DNA from: Paenibacillus lautus NBRC 15380
GTDB lineage: Bacteria > Bacillota > Bacilli > Paenibacillales > Paenibacillaceae
Assembly: GCF_004000945.1 (NCBI RefSeq)
Contig: NZ_BIMF01000005.1
Location: 186,001-250,000, forward strand
Length of the DNA: 64,000 bases
Reading direction: 5' to 3'
Position 1 is the first letter of the stretch. The number at the start of each line of letters is the position of its first letter. The position numbers and the translations under genes are program-made. The notes under the pieces are model-generated. The model ran no database searches. It was given only the letters and a program-made list of their open reading frames with translations, and was not told the origin of the DNA. Positions 50,072 through 59,367 of the stretch are shown here, piece after piece.

Positions 50072-51631
50072 TTATACCGCATCCGAGGCAGGAATCGTGT
50101 CCGGGATCATATCCCCTTTGATATACCAGGTCTTCGTATCCGTAATTCGGACATTCACGAAGCTGCCTACGAGGTCCGTTGAGCCTTCGAAATGCACCAG
50201 CTTGTTCGTCCGCGTCCGTCCCGACAGCATGGAGTCATTGTTCTTGCTGACTCCTTCTACCAGCACTTCCACCGTGGATCCAAGCAGCCTGTCGTTGCTC
50301 TTGCGGCTGTACTCATTAATGGCGGCATTCAAGCGCTGAAGACGCTCGCTCTTGACCTCCATCGGTACGTTATCCTCCATCACCGCCGCTGGCGTTCCTT
50401 GGCGTGGAGAATAAATGAACGTGTAAGCGGAGTCGTAGCCCACCTCCCTAACCAGGGACAGCGTCTCCTCAAACTGCTCATCGGTCTCACCGGGGAATCC
50501 GACAATGATGTCGGTAGTAAATGCTACATTGGGAATCGCCTTCTTAATCTTATGGGCCAGCTCCAAATACGTCTCGCGCGTATATTTGCGGCTCATTTTT
50601 TTGAGCACTTCCGAGCTTCCCGACTGCACCGGCAGATGAATATGCTCGACCAGGTTACCACCCTTCGCCAGCACCTCAATCAGATGATCATCAAAATCCC
50701 TTGGATGGGATGTCGTGAAGCGAACACGCGGGATATCAATCTTGTGAATATCATCCATCAGATCGCCGAAACGATACTCGATATCTTCAAAATCCTTGCC
50801 GTATGCATTCACGTTCTGACCGAGCAGCGTAATTTCCTTATACCCTTGCCGGGCTAATTCGCGAACCTCAGCAATGACATCCTCCGGACGCCGGCTGCGT
50901 TCCTTGCCGCGGGTGTAAGGGACGATGCAATATGTACAGAATTTATCACAGCCGTACATAATGTTGACCCAGCCGCGGAGACCTTCTCTCTTTTTCGGAA
51001 GATTCTCAACAATGTCGCCCTCCTTGGACCACACTTCAACCACCATTTCCTTGCTGAAGAGCGCTTCCTGAATAAGGTGAGGCAGACGATGTACGTTGTG
51101 CGTACCAAAGATCAAGTCCACGAAGCCGTGCTTTTGGAGAATTCGATTCACGACCGATTCTTCCTGCGACATGCAGCCGCAAACCCCAAGCAGCATATCC
51201 GGCTTCTCCGTCTTCAAATGCTTCAGGTGACCGAGTTCGCCAAACACTTTGTCCTCCGCGTTCTCACGAATGGCACATGTATTGAGCAAAATGATGTCCG
51301 CTTGCTTCCGATCCTCGGTTGCCCGGTAGCCCATCTGCTCCAGCAGTCCCTTAATCGTCTCGGAATCATGCTCATTCATCTGACATCCGTACGTATACAC
51401 GATATAAAACTTGCCAGCCCCGATGGTTCGAAACTCTTCCGGCAGCTCGGTATCATACAAGACTTCGACACTCTGCTTGCCGCGCTGTTTTTCCTGTCTA
51501 TGATTAGGCTCCGAAAGAATGTTGATTTCCCGGCCATTGATGCGAATTCTCTTCCCGTGTTCGTCTTCCGAGAGAACTTTGGCTCCTGAAAAATCAAAAT
51601 ACTTGGAGTAGTCCTTACTTTCCTTGGACAT
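50072..51631 (-). CDS. miaB: tRNA-2-methylthio-N6-dimethylallyladenosine synthase MiaB
   Basis: The 519-residue radical-SAM methylthiotransferase has an N-terminal Fe-S domain with cysteines C83, C119 and C153 (Y-G-C-Q-M-N-E, N-T-C-A, C-G-C-M). The radical SAM motif is C-D-K-F-C-T-Y-C (C228, C232, C235), and a TRAM domain lies at the end. The ~70-residue N-terminal extension is usual in Bacillota. It modifies adenosine 37 of tRNAs that read UNN codons. AAGGAG precedes ATG, and it is cotranscribed with ricA. Confidence 0.95.
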   Translation of the reverse strand: MSKESKDYSKYFDFSGAKVLSEDEHGKRIRINGREINILSEPNHRQEKQRGKQSVEVLYDTELPEEFRTIGAGKFYIVYTYGCQMNEHDSETIKGLLEQMGYRATEDRKQADIILLNTCAIRENAEDKVFGELGHLKHLKTEKPDMLLGVCGCMSQEESVVNRILQKHGFVDLIFGTHNVHRLPHLIQEALFSKEMVVEVWSKEGDIVENLPKKREGLRGWVNIMYGCDKFCTYCIVPYTRGKERSRRPEDVIAEVRELARQGYKEITLLGQNVNAYGKDFEDIEYRFGDLMDDIHKIDIPRVRFTTSHPRDFDDHLIEVLAKGGNLVEHIHLPVQSGSSEVLKKMSRKYTRETYLELAHKIKKAIPNVAFTTDIIVGFPGETDEQFEETLSLVREVGYDSAYTFIYSPRQGTPAAVMEDNVPMEVKSERLQRLNAAINEYSRKSNDRLLGSTVEVLVEGVSKNNDSMLSGRTRTNKLVHFEGSTDLVGSFVNVRITDTKTWYIKGDMIPDTIPASDAV

Positions 51632-51697
51632 GCTAGGTCACTCCTTAGATCCGCAAAATCTCTGGTTTAACATGACAAAATATCTTAAATAGTACGT

Positions 51698-51865
51698 GTT
51701 CAAAAAGTCAGGTTTTCAGCACCGAGAAGGTTGGATGAAGCTAGGGACTGAGGAGCGGAGCGTAGGCAAAACCTACGTGAGCACCGGAAGGCCCGGCTGA
51801 ATTCAATATTCGATGTCGATTAAGCTTCATGTGCTGCTTCGTGATCAAAAGATGACTTTTTGAAC
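51698..51865. mobile_element. 168-bp MITE-like element with terminal inverted repeats
   Basis: Perfect 13-bp terminal inverted repeats, GTTCAAAAAGTCA (51698-51710) and TGACTTTTTGAAC (51853-51865), bound a non-coding element. Inside are a nested inverted repeat (ATGAAGCT near 51735 with AGCTTCAT near 51822) and a GTAGG-CAAAA-CCTAC hairpin. It occupies the gap upstream of miaB. No transposase is encoded, so it is either a non-autonomous element or a structured repeat. Confidence 0.75.
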
Positions 51866-52007
51866 TACCTCTAATAGGCACTGTTTTAAATTATATCATG
51901 ATCTTATTGCCTAAGCTACCACCTTGGCGTTATTGAGGCCAAACCTAAACAGATGCTCTCTCTCTTTCAAATAGGCTCCCCGACATTGAACCCTTGGAAC
52001 ATTTCAA

Positions 52008-52046
52008 AAAAGAGCCTGAGATCGAAATGAATCGACTCAGGCTCTT
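52008..52046. terminator. intrinsic terminator of pduL
   Basis: AGAGCCTGAG-ATCG pairs with CGA-CTCAGGCTCT around an AAATGAAT loop. On the minus strand it is followed by TTTTTTG. It lies about 75 bases after the pduL stop codon. Confidence 0.85.
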
Positions 52047-52120
52047 CCAGCTGCGAACGCTTAACAGCAGCACATCGTGACACATACAGTATGTTCATGA
52101 AGGTTTACTGAAGCTATAGA

Positions 52121-52693
52121 TTAATCAATAATTTCAGCAGTGTCTCCGTTTTTGGCGCCAGCAGCGTTAGCTTCATCGGTATCGATGTGCATGTCGAGCG
52201 CAAAATTGTCGGATACGCGGGCAATGACGTTCTCCAGTACAAGACCGCGTTCGCCGCCTAAGCGCACCTTCAGCAGGTCCTTGTCTTTAATCCCCCATTG
52301 ATCCGCATCGGACGTATGGAAGTGAATGTGACGAGCGGCTACGATGACGCCTTCGTCCACCGTTACTTCACCTGCCGGGCCTTTAATCGTGATACCCGGG
52401 GTTCCGGCGATGTTTCCGGATTCGCGTACGGGTGCTTTCACACCGATCGCAAAGGAATCCGTGCGGGAAATTTCCAGCTGGGTTGCAGGACGTGCAGGTC
52501 CCAAAATTCTTACTTTATCGAATTGTCCCTTCGTTCCAATGACCGCTACCGTTTCGTTGGCTGCGAATTGTCCTGGCTGGGACAATGGTTTGAACTCTGT
52601 AAGCTGATATCCAGGGCCGAACAATGCCTCAATATGCTCTTGGGTTAAATGAATATGGCGGGCGGATACACCCACAGGTACAGTTTTACTCAT
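52121..52693 (-). CDS. pduL: phosphate propanoyltransferase PduL
   Basis: ATG 52693 with AAGGAG gives 190 residues. Both PduL domains show the metal-binding His motifs S-A-R-H-I-H-L (about 10-16) and A-A-R-H-I-H-F-H (about 118-125). The enzyme exchanges CoA and phosphate on short acyl groups, acetyl or propionyl. No microcompartment shell genes or aldehyde dehydrogenase are near, so it probably serves as a phosphotransacetylase in central metabolism. It is single in its transcription unit. Confidence 0.92.
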   Translation of the reverse strand: MSKTVPVGVSARHIHLTQEHIEALFGPGYQLTEFKPLSQPGQFAANETVAVIGTKGQFDKVRILGPARPATQLEISRTDSFAIGVKAPVRESGNIAGTPGITIKGPAGEVTVDEGVIVAARHIHFHTSDADQWGIKDKDLLKVRLGGERGLVLENVIARVSDNFALDMHIDTDEANAAGAKNGDTAEIID

Positions 52694-52766
52694 CTGTCTC
52701 ACTCCTTGTTTTTCTCTATATGCTGTACATGCCATCACCTATTATACTCTCTATTACCCAAAAATA

Positions 52767-52797
52767 AAAAGGCAACCCGGGTGATTCAGGCCGCCTT
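52767..52797 (-). terminator. intrinsic terminator of the dipeptidase gene
   Basis: AAGGCAACCC pairs imperfectly with GGCCGCCTT and, on the minus strand, is followed by TTTTTATTTTT. It lies about 70 bases beyond the dipeptidase stop. Confidence 0.65.
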
Positions 52798-52869
52798 CTT
52801 CCGTTTCTTGAGCAATCTGCAACAGGATTGTCAAAGTTATCCTCGAATCATGGTCGTTATGCGAAATTA

Positions 52870-53826
52870 CTATGCTTGGGCTGACAATGAAGGCAAATTC
52901 TGCTCAAGAAAATGGAGGGCACCCTCCGACATCCAGCCCTTTACCATCGATTCCGGATAATGTTTAAGCAGCAGCTCTTGAAAAACCGGATACCGGCCCG
53001 GATGCTCGAGTCCGGCGACCCATTGATCAATCCCGTCGAAATCCGAACCAAACATGATGTGCTTCTCACCGCCCAGCTCACAAATTTTCTCGATGTGCGG
53101 CAATACGTCCTCCGGCTGCACGCGCTCTACTCCGCTGCGGATAAACCAGGGCACAAACGTGATGCCGATCATTCCGTTCAGCGTGATTAATGCCCGTATC
53201 TGTTCATCATTCAAATTCCGGGGATGCTGGCAGACGGAGAACGCATTGGAATGCGAGGCTATGATGGGGCGCTTGGTTAGCTCCGCGAGCTCCCAGAAGC
53301 CAGCTTGGGACAGATGGGACACATCCAGAATGATGCCTATCGAATGGCATAGCTCTACCAGCTGACGCCCCCGTTCCGTGAATCCCCCATTTCGCTGCTC
53401 CAATGCTCCATCTGCAGCCCAGTTCGCATAATTCCAGGTAACCCCCATAAAACGCACGCCCAGCTCAAACAAAAGCTGGACATAATACAAATTCCCCTCC
53501 AGCCCGTCAGCGCCTTCCAGCGACAGAACGCCGAACCGTCCCTGCTGCCCTTGTCTGATCTCTTGAAGTTGTTCCTGCCAGAGCAGGGGCTTAAGATGAC
53601 CCGGTTTCACGATGCGGCTGCGATAAGTATCGATTTGTGCCAGCACCCGTTCAAAGGACGGTCTCCCCCAGTTCTCCGATAAAAAAACAGCGAACACCTG
53701 AAGGGCAAGATCGCCCTCCTCCATGCGCTGTTTCGTTACATCCAAATGCGGGTCATCCACAAAGGAGGCTTGTGGATCTTCCCACATTTTGCTCAAAACG
53801 TCACAGTGAAAATCAACCGTCCGCAT
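52870..53826 (-). CDS. membrane dipeptidase (peptidase family M19)
   Basis: The 318-residue TIM-barrel hydrolase has zinc ligands in V-D-F-H-C-D (H7, D9), a Glu in S-L-E-G-A-D-G-L (~125), I-L-D-V-S-H-L-S (~185), S-H-S-N-A (~215) and G-S-D-F-D-G (~278). This is the renal-dipeptidase family, which cleaves dipeptides, including D-amino-acid dipeptides. There is no signal peptide, so it is cytosolic. In Paenibacillus and Bacillus it is commonly found near spoVS and miaB. Confidence 0.9.
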   Translation of the reverse strand: MRTVDFHCDVLSKMWEDPQASFVDDPHLDVTKQRMEEGDLALQVFAVFLSENWGRPSFERVLAQIDTYRSRIVKPGHLKPLLWQEQLQEIRQGQQGRFGVLSLEGADGLEGNLYYVQLLFELGVRFMGVTWNYANWAADGALEQRNGGFTERGRQLVELCHSIGIILDVSHLSQAGFWELAELTKRPIIASHSNAFSVCQHPRNLNDEQIRALITLNGMIGITFVPWFIRSGVERVQPEDVLPHIEKICELGGEKHIMFGSDFDGIDQWVAGLEHPGRYPVFQELLLKHYPESMVKGWMSEGALHFLEQNLPSLSAQA

Positions 53827-53864
53827 CGCGCCGTCATCTCCTTTATAAACTTGTCACAGCAAAA

Positions 53865-53896
53865 AGCCTGTTTACACCACGGAGAGTAAACAGGCT
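53865..53896. terminator. intrinsic terminator of spoVS
   Basis: A perfect 11-bp stem, AGCCTGTTTAC/GTAAACAGGCT, has a 10-nt loop, with a T-run on the minus strand. It lies 20 bases after the spoVS stop. Confidence 0.9.
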
Positions 53897-53916
53897 AATA
53901 CCTCAACATTCGAAAT

Positions 53917-54177
53917 TTATCTAGGTTCTACGATCAATTTAATTGCCGTCCGGTCTTCGCCATCAATCACAATATCCGTAAAAGCAGGGATGCAAATCAA
54001 ATCCACCCCGCTCGGTGCTACAAATCCCCGGGCAATCGCTACCGCTTTAATGGCCTGGTTCAGTGCTCCCGCCCCAATCGCTTGCAGTTCCGCTCCGCCC
54101 CGCTCCCTAAGAACTCCAGCGAGCGCCCCTGCAACTGAATTAGGATTGGATTTTGCTGAAACTTTTAATACTTCCAT
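53917..54177 (-). CDS. spoVS: stage V sporulation protein S
   Basis: The 86-residue protein matches SpoVS over its whole length, with M-E-V-L-K-V-S-A-K-S-N-P-N-S-V-A-G at the N-terminus, G-A-G-A-L-N-Q-A-I-K-A-V-A-I-A-R and a C-terminal A-I-K-L-I-V-E-P-R. It has the Alba-like fold and acts in coat assembly and septation control during sporulation. GGGGAGG precedes ATG. Its presence, next to ymdB, indicates an endospore-former. Confidence 0.97.
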   Translation of the reverse strand: MEVLKVSAKSNPNSVAGALAGVLRERGGAELQAIGAGALNQAIKAVAIARGFVAPSGVDLICIPAFTDIVIDGEDRTAIKLIVEPR

Positions 54178-54306
54178 GGTAAGTACCTCCCCTGGGAATG
54201 TTGAGTGATGGTTTGCTTCCGCTTACTAGATGTTATTCGTGAGAGGGGAAAAAATTCCTGCTTTTTACCATCCGTTCCTAATTTAATTAAACGGATTCCG
54301 CCTTTT

Positions 54307-55101
54307 TTAATCCATCCGCCATTCGTCTTCGTACATGCGGATTTTCTGTATCTTCCGGGCTCTTCCCGTTTCCTCATCCATATCCACGCATACGGCATGG
54401 AACTGCCATTTGCCTTCGTCGACCTGGAAACGAGCAGGAAGCTGGGTTTTGAACTTATACATCACCGCATCGCGCTGCATGCCGAGGATGCCTTCCTTGG
54501 AGCCTACCATGCCGGTATCCGTAATGTATGCTGTTCCTCCCGGCAGTATGGTATCATCATTGCTTTGCACGTGGGTGTGCGTTCCGACCACCATCGAGGC
54601 CCGGCCTTCCAGATGCCATCCCATGGCAATCTTCTCCGAGGTGGCCTCGGCATGGAAGTCCACCAGAATGCACTTCGTCTTCTGACGCAGCTCATCCACA
54701 ATGTCATCGGCTGCACGAAATGGGCAATCGATCGCTGGCAGGAATGTTCGTCCCTGTAAATTCACGATCGCCAGCTGTTTGCCGTTTGCTTTGATGATCG
54801 TGTATCCGCGGCCCGGGGTGCCGGGCGGAAAGTTTGCCGGACGAATCATGCGAGGTTCATCATCGATAAACTCAAAAATATCCTTATTATCCCACGTGTG
54901 GTTTCCCAAGGTGATGCCATGAATGCCCCAATTGAAAAATTCATTGGCTATGGCCGAGGTAATGCCGCGTCCTGAAGCTGCATTCTCCCCATTGGCAATA
55001 ATGATGTTAGGATTATATTTGGACTTCAGCTCCGGAAGGGAAGCCTTCAGAGCTTTGCGTCCTGTACTGCCGACAATGTCTCCGATGAATAATACTTTGA
55101 T
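54307..55101 (-). CDS. ymdB: YmdB-type cyclic-nucleotide phosphodiesterase (TIGR00282 family)
   Basis: The 264-residue metallophosphoesterase has G-D-I-V-G (about 7-11), N-G-E-N-A-A (~40), G-N-H-T-W-D (~67), D-F-H-A-E-A-T-S-E (~150) and G-T-H-T-H-V (~176). In Bacillus YmdB hydrolyses 2',3'-cyclic nucleotides and shapes biofilm versus motility. The family N-terminus aligns with an ATC codon at 55101, eight bases after AAGGAG. No ATG, TTG or CTG is in frame nearby, and the only GTG (55110) abuts the ribosome site. Initiation at ATC gives exactly the B. subtilis length. Confidence 0.9.
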   Translation of the reverse strand: MKVLFIGDIVGSTGRKALKASLPELKSKYNPNIIIANGENAASGRGITSAIANEFFNWGIHGITLGNHTWDNKDIFEFIDDEPRMIRPANFPPGTPGRGYTIIKANGKQLAIVNLQGRTFLPAIDCPFRAADDIVDELRQKTKCILVDFHAEATSEKIAMGWHLEGRASMVVGTHTHVQSNDDTILPGGTAYITDTGMVGSKEGILGMQRDAVMYKFKTQLPARFQVDEGKWQFHAVCVDMDEETGRARKIQKIRMYEDEWRMD

Positions 55102-55197
55102 GTCAATCACTCCTTCAGGGATGCTTGTCCTGATTCCCGGCAGGACCGATCCCGATTCATAAATATCCGAAACTGTATTTTCGGATTTCTTAAAGAT

Positions 55198-55226
55198 AAA
55201 AAGTGGCCGGATTGCGGCCACTTTTT
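55198..55226. terminator. intrinsic terminator of rny
   Basis: A perfect 12-bp stem, AAAAAGTGGCCG/CGGCCACTTTTT, has a GATTG loop. It lies 13 bases past the rny stop codon and separates it from ymdB. Confidence 0.93.
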
Positions 55227-55238
55227 AAGGTCCAAACT

Positions 55239-56780
55239 CTATTTCGCGTAATCCACCGCTCGGGTTTCCCGGATAACGGTGACTTTGATATGCCCCGGAT
55301 AATCCAGTTCATTCTCAATCGTTTTGGTAATGTCGCGTGCCAAGCGGAATGCTTCGGCATCATCGATTTTCTCAGGCTGTACCATAACACGAACTTCACG
55401 TCCCGCTTGAATGGCATAAGATTTCTCAACGCCTTCAAAGGATTCGGAAATTTCTTCGAGCTTCTCAAGACGACGGATATACGTCTCAAGCGTCTCTCTG
55501 CGTGCTCCTGGTCTGGCAGCGGACAATGCGTCGGCTGCGCCCACCAGCATGGCAATAACCGAAGTTGCTTCACAATCACCGTGATGAGAGGCAATGCTGT
55601 TGATAACCACCGGATGTTCCTTATACTTCTTCGCCAGCTCCACGCCGATTTCAACGTGCGATCCTTCCACTTCATGATCCAGCGCTTTACCGATGTCATG
55701 CAACAGTCCTGCCCGCTTCGCAAGCACGATGTCTTCGCCCAGTTCGCCGGCCATCAGGCCAGTCAAATAGGCCACTTCCATGGAGTGTTTCAACACATTT
55801 TGTCCATAGCTCGTACGGAATTTCAGTCGACCCAGAATTTTGATCAAATCTGGATGCAAACCATGAACGCCAACCTCGAAAGTGGCTTGTTCTCCATACT
55901 CGCGAATGCGTTCGTCCACTTCCTTGCGGGATTTCTCCACCATTTCTTCGATACGAGCCGGATGAATCCGTCCGTCTGCCACGAGCTTTTCCAAAGCTGT
56001 ACGGGCAATTTCACGGCGAATCGGATCAAAACCGGAGAGAATAACAGCTTCCGGAGTATCATCGATAATAAGGTCAATCCCTGTAAGGGTCTCAAGCGCA
56101 CGAATATTCCGGCCTTCACGTCCGATAATCCGGCCCTTCATTTCTTCATTCGGCAAGGTGACAACAGATACCGTGGTCTCAGCTACGTGATCAGCCGCAC
56201 AGCGTTGAATAGCCAGCGTGATGATCTCGCGTGATTTTTTATCTGCCTCTTCCTTCGCCTGCTGCTCGATTTCTTTAATCATCTGAGCGGTTTCATGACG
56301 AACTTCCTGCTCAACATTACTGAGAATAATGCTGCGGGCATCCTCCATCGTCAAGTTGGAGATGCGCTCCAGTTCTGTCGTTTGTTTCTTGTAAATGGCA
56401 TCGATTTGCTGCTGGGTTTCCTCTATTCGTTTCTCTTTGTTCGCCACTTGTTCTTCTTTACGTTCCAAAGATTCTATTTTTTTATCCAGCGACTCTTCCT
56501 TTTGCAACAATCTGCGCTCCTGCCGTTGAATTTCATTCCGGCGCTCGCGAGTGTCTTTTTCAGCTTCGGCTCTGATTTTATGAACTTCGTCTTTTGCTTC
56601 GAGAACCGTTTCTTTCTTCAATGCTTCTGCTTCCTTCTTCGCACTTTCTACGATCTGCAAAGCGGCATGCTCGGCACTGGAAATTTTAGCTTCTGCAAGG
56701 GATTTGCGAATAAAATAACCGAACCCAAAGAATATAGCGGCTACAACGAGAACGATTACGATCCAGATCCATGATTGCAT
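55239..56780 (-). CDS. rny: ribonuclease Y
   Basis: ATG 56780 after GAGGAGG gives 513 residues. An N-terminal membrane anchor (about 4-24) is followed by a long coiled coil (~30-180), a KH domain with [11 protein letters not shown] (~217-227) and an HD domain with H332 and H-D-I-G-K (361-365). RNase Y is the main endonuclease that starts mRNA decay in Bacillota. It works at the membrane, with RicA and its partners as specificity factors. A long leader separates the gene from its apparent promoter. Confidence 0.96.
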   Translation of the reverse strand: MQSWIWIVIVLVVAAIFFGFGYFIRKSLAEAKISSAEHAALQIVESAKKEAEALKKETVLEAKDEVHKIRAEAEKDTRERRNEIQRQERRLLQKEESLDKKIESLERKEEQVANKEKRIEETQQQIDAIYKKQTTELERISNLTMEDARSIILSNVEQEVRHETAQMIKEIEQQAKEEADKKSREIITLAIQRCAADHVAETTVSVVTLPNEEMKGRIIGREGRNIRALETLTGIDLIIDDTPEAVILSGFDPIRREIARTALEKLVADGRIHPARIEEMVEKSRKEVDERIREYGEQATFEVGVHGLHPDLIKILGRLKFRTSYGQNVLKHSMEVAYLTGLMAGELGEDIVLAKRAGLLHDIGKALDHEVEGSHVEIGVELAKKYKEHPVVINSIASHHGDCEATSVIAMLVGAADALSAARPGARRETLETYIRRLEKLEEISESFEGVEKSYAIQAGREVRVMVQPEKIDDAEAFRLARDITKTIENELDYPGHIKVTVIRETRAVDYAK

Positions 56781-57139
56781 CTGTTCACCTCCTCGTTGGT
56801 TCCTCCAAGGCATTCCTTGGGAAATGTTCAATTGTCAGGTTACTCATTCATACATAAAATTTTCCGGCAGTGGAAGCTGCCGTCCATACTGCGCACGCCG
56901 TATCACGTACGCAAATCCCGCCTTAGCCAGCGGAATACATTTCACTATGAATAGGCGTTTCAAGAATCTTTCACAAAGTAGTCACTTTTTTGGAAGGAAA
57001 AAGGATTCTAATTTATGATAAAAAGATTCATATTTATTTTAGTATTTATAAAAAGATATTGTCAAGGGAAAGCAATGGGTAAACGTCAGTTTCATCCAAT
57101 GAAACCATTTCTTTCACGAAAAAGTATCCAAATTGCCCT
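56781..57139 (-). promoter_or_regulatory. rny promoter and long 5' leader
   Basis: In this 359-bp gap, TTGACA (57060-57065) and TAAAAT (57036-57041) are spaced 18 bp on the minus strand. They predict a leader of about 250 nt before the rny start. The leader contains a GGCAG/CTGCC hairpin near 56873-56888 and long AT-rich stretches. No gene is visible. Confidence 0.6.
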
Positions 57140-57877
57140 TTATTCGAAATCTTCCAGCTCGTCGTCCCACTCGCCCTTTTCCTGATCCTCATCAACCAGA
57201 CGTTTAAGTACCTGACGCACCTGATCCCCGCCGAAGCCCCTACGCATTAAATATGCTCCCGTTTTACGTTTGCGATCCAGGATCTCCCCATGGGTTTGCT
57301 GCCATTTTTTCCGTCCTACGGCGAGCGCGCTCTCCAATTCGGCATCTGCACTAATCTCGCCCAAGGCCTCGGTGATCAGCTCCGTGCCGATTCCCTTCTG
57401 TCTCAGCTCCTGTTTGACCCACAGCCGCCCCTTCTTATGGCTCGTCATTCGCTGCTCCGTCCACATCTTGGCGTATAACGCGTCATCAATCAGCTTGTCC
57501 TTCTCCAGACGCTCCAGCGTTGTCTCCACGCTGCTCGGCTCGAAACCTTTTTGCTGCAGACGCTGGGTGATCTCCTTGGCTGTTCTTGGTTTCCTGGCCA
57601 GATGATTCAGCGCCTCTACGTATGCCCGCTGTCGCTCATCGGCCACGATAATTTCTTCCAGCTCTTCCTTGCGAAAAACATTTCCCTTGAACATCCGATA
57701 TTTCAGCATTACATCTTCATGAACGGTCATGAGGTACGGACCAAACGCGATTTGGTATCGGTGTTTGGGCTTTTTCAGCATTTCGACTGACGTTACAACC
57801 AAATCCTCGTGAGCCGGGAAATGCTCAATACCTGATGATTCTCCCTGCTCCGACATTTCTTTGTTCTCTTCTTCCAT
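57140..57877 (-). CDS. recX: regulatory protein RecX
   Basis: The 245-residue protein has an acidic N-terminal tail and then the three three-helix RecX repeats, with features such as L-A-R-K-P-R-T-A-K-E-I (~92), L-I-D-D-A-L-Y-A-K-M-W (~130) and R-R-G-F-G-G-D-Q-V (~212). RecX modulates RecA filament growth. It lies downstream of recA on the same strand, with a hairpin in the 140-bp gap, suggesting partial read-through from recA. GAGAGGAG precedes ATG. Confidence 0.92.
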   Translation of the reverse strand: MEEENKEMSEQGESSGIEHFPAHEDLVVTSVEMLKKPKHRYQIAFGPYLMTVHEDVMLKYRMFKGNVFRKEELEEIIVADERQRAYVEALNHLARKPRTAKEITQRLQQKGFEPSSVETTLERLEKDKLIDDALYAKMWTEQRMTSHKKGRLWVKQELRQKGIGTELITEALGEISADAELESALAVGRKKWQQTHGEILDRKRKTGAYLMRRGFGGDQVRQVLKRLVDEDQEKGEWDDELEDFE

Positions 57878-57952
57878 ATGTCGCTCCTCTCACTACCGCG
57901 CCATCTTGAGTAAAATAACCAAGACTGACTCTCAAGTCTGGATAAATGCAAA

Positions 57953-57989
57953 GAAGACCGTCTGGCGTTACAAACACCGGACAGTCCTC
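57953..57989 (-). terminator. recA-recX intercistronic hairpin (leaky terminator)
   Basis: On the minus strand GAGGACTGTCCGGTGTT pairs with AACGCCAGACGGTCTTC, a 17-bp stem with three G-U wobbles, one mismatch and a 3-nt loop. Only a short T-rich tail follows. It fits a partial terminator that lowers recX relative to recA. Confidence 0.65.
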
Positions 57990-58017
57990 AACACTGTAAT
58001 CGTTAACCAGCAATTTA

Positions 58018-59079
58018 CTACTCTACTTTAAACAACTCTTGCTCTTCTATTTCCTCTTGTTCCTTATCCTTCTCGGAAGGCTCAGGAACAGCCGTAGTCA
58101 GATTGCTCGCTTCACGGATTTTGTTCTCGATAACACTAGCGATCTCCGGATTCTCCTTCAAGAATTGCTTCGCATTCTCACGTCCTTGGCCAAGACGGTC
58201 ACCTGCATAAGAATACCATGCACCACTCTTATCCACGATATCGAGATCCGTTCCGATATCGATTAGGCTTCCCTCTCTAGAGATGCCTTCACCGTACATA
58301 ATATCAAGCTCAGCCTGTTTGAAAGGTGGCGCTACCTTGTTCTTAACAACCTTAATCCGTGTGCGGTTACCCACCACATCGTTCCCCATCTTGATGCTCT
58401 CAATTCGACGCACGTCCAAACGAACCGTCGAGTAGAACTTCAGAGCACGTCCGCCTGGAGTCGTCTCAGGGTTACCAAACATAACACCAACCTTCTCACG
58501 AAGCTGGTTAATAAAGATGGCAATCGTTTTCGACTTATTAATAGCACCCGACAATTTACGAAGAGCCTGGGACATCAGACGAGCTTGCAGACCCACGTGG
58601 GAGTCACCCATGTCGCCTTCAATTTCAGCTTTTGGTACAAGCGCAGCAACCGAGTCAATAACGATGACATCAACTGCACCACTGCGTACCAGAGCTTCCG
58701 CAATTTCCAGCGCCTGCTCACCCGTGTCCGGTTGGGAGAGCAGCAATTCATCAATATTAACGCCCAGTTTGCTTGCATACGATGGATCCAGAGCATGCTC
58801 GGCATCGATAAATGCAGCCTGTCCACCAGCTCTCTGAACCTCCGCAATAGCATGGAGGGCTACTGTTGTTTTACCGGAGGATTCCGGTCCGTACACTTCA
58901 ATAATCCGGCCTCTAGGCAAGCCGCCGGTTCCTAAAGCTATATCCAATGCCAACGATCCGCTCGGCACAATCTCTACTTGCATGTGGGTGGATTCACCCA
59001 GTTTCATGATGGAACCTTTTCCGAACTGTTTCTCTATCTGACGAAGCGCCATTTCCAGCGCAGCACGACGATCTGACAA
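58018..59079 (-). CDS. recA: recombinase RecA
   Basis: The product is a ~353-residue RecA. Walker A G-P-E-S-S-G-K-T lies at 64-71, Walker B is V-I-V-I-D-S-V, loop 2 lies in [20 protein letters not shown], and an acidic tail ends the protein. TTG 59079 is preferred as start because it gives the usual M-S-D-R-R-A-A-L N-terminus and AAGGG lies 11 bases upstream; GTG 59088 is an alternative. It mediates strand exchange and LexA autocleavage. A LexA box overlaps the region just upstream of its promoter. Confidence 0.97.
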   Translation of the reverse strand: MSDRRAALEMALRQIEKQFGKGSIMKLGESTHMQVEIVPSGSLALDIALGTGGLPRGRIIEVYGPESSGKTTVALHAIAEVQRAGGQAAFIDAEHALDPSYASKLGVNIDELLLSQPDTGEQALEIAEALVRSGAVDVIVIDSVAALVPKAEIEGDMGDSHVGLQARLMSQALRKLSGAINKSKTIAIFINQLREKVGVMFGNPETTPGGRALKFYSTVRLDVRRIESIKMGNDVVGNRTRIKVVKNKVAPPFKQAELDIMYGEGISREGSLIDIGTDLDIVDKSGAWYSYAGDRLGQGRENAKQFLKENPEIASVIENKIREASNLTTAVPEPSEKDKEQEEIEEQELFKVE

Positions 59080-59111
59080 TTGTTCCACAACCCTTCACTG
59101 TTGATAGTCAT

Positions 59112-59163
59112 ATCATACCTTGTTTTGACACGTTTGCCAAGCTTTTTTTCGAACATACATTCG
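59112..59163 (-). promoter_or_regulatory. recA promoter and LexA (Cheo) box
   Basis: On the minus strand, -35 TTGGCA (59135-59140) and -10 TATGAT (59112-59117) are exactly 17 bp apart. The sequence CGAACATACATTCG (59150-59163) matches the CGAAC-N4-GTTCG LexA consensus of Bacillota with one mismatch, ten bases upstream of the -35. This is the expected SOS control. Confidence 0.85.
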
Positions 59164-59220
59164 TTTTTTTTTATTCAGCTCCCCTTCCCGTATATGCTCC
59201 ATACCTTATGTATAAACAAC

Positions 59221-59259
59221 AAGAACCGTGGCAACATCATTCGATATGCCACGGTTCTT
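59221..59259. terminator. intrinsic terminator downstream of cinA
   Basis: A perfect 13-bp stem, AAGAACCGTGGCA/TGCCACGGTTCTT, has a 13-nt loop. It lies 109 bases after the cinA stop and upstream of the recA promoter, isolating the recA transcript. Confidence 0.85.
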
Positions 59260-59367
59260 CCGTATTTCCCATTATACTTGGAACCGTTCGTTAATTCAAG
59301 AAGAGGTACCAAGCAAGGTGTAAATTATTTACTTTTCTTGAAAAGCGGGTTTCTCTATTCAACAATA

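Noticed and set aside
52121..52693. PduL as a sign of a bacterial microcompartment locus
   Set aside because: No shell protein, aldehyde dehydrogenase or other microcompartment genes are nearby.
55203..56234. 343-codon plus-strand frame opposite rny
   Set aside because: Antisense to the KH and HD domains of RNase Y; no independent evidence of coding.
57825..58013. 62-codon frame spanning the recA-recX gap
   Set aside because: It overlaps the recX start and the intercistronic hairpin and has no ribosome site or homology signal.
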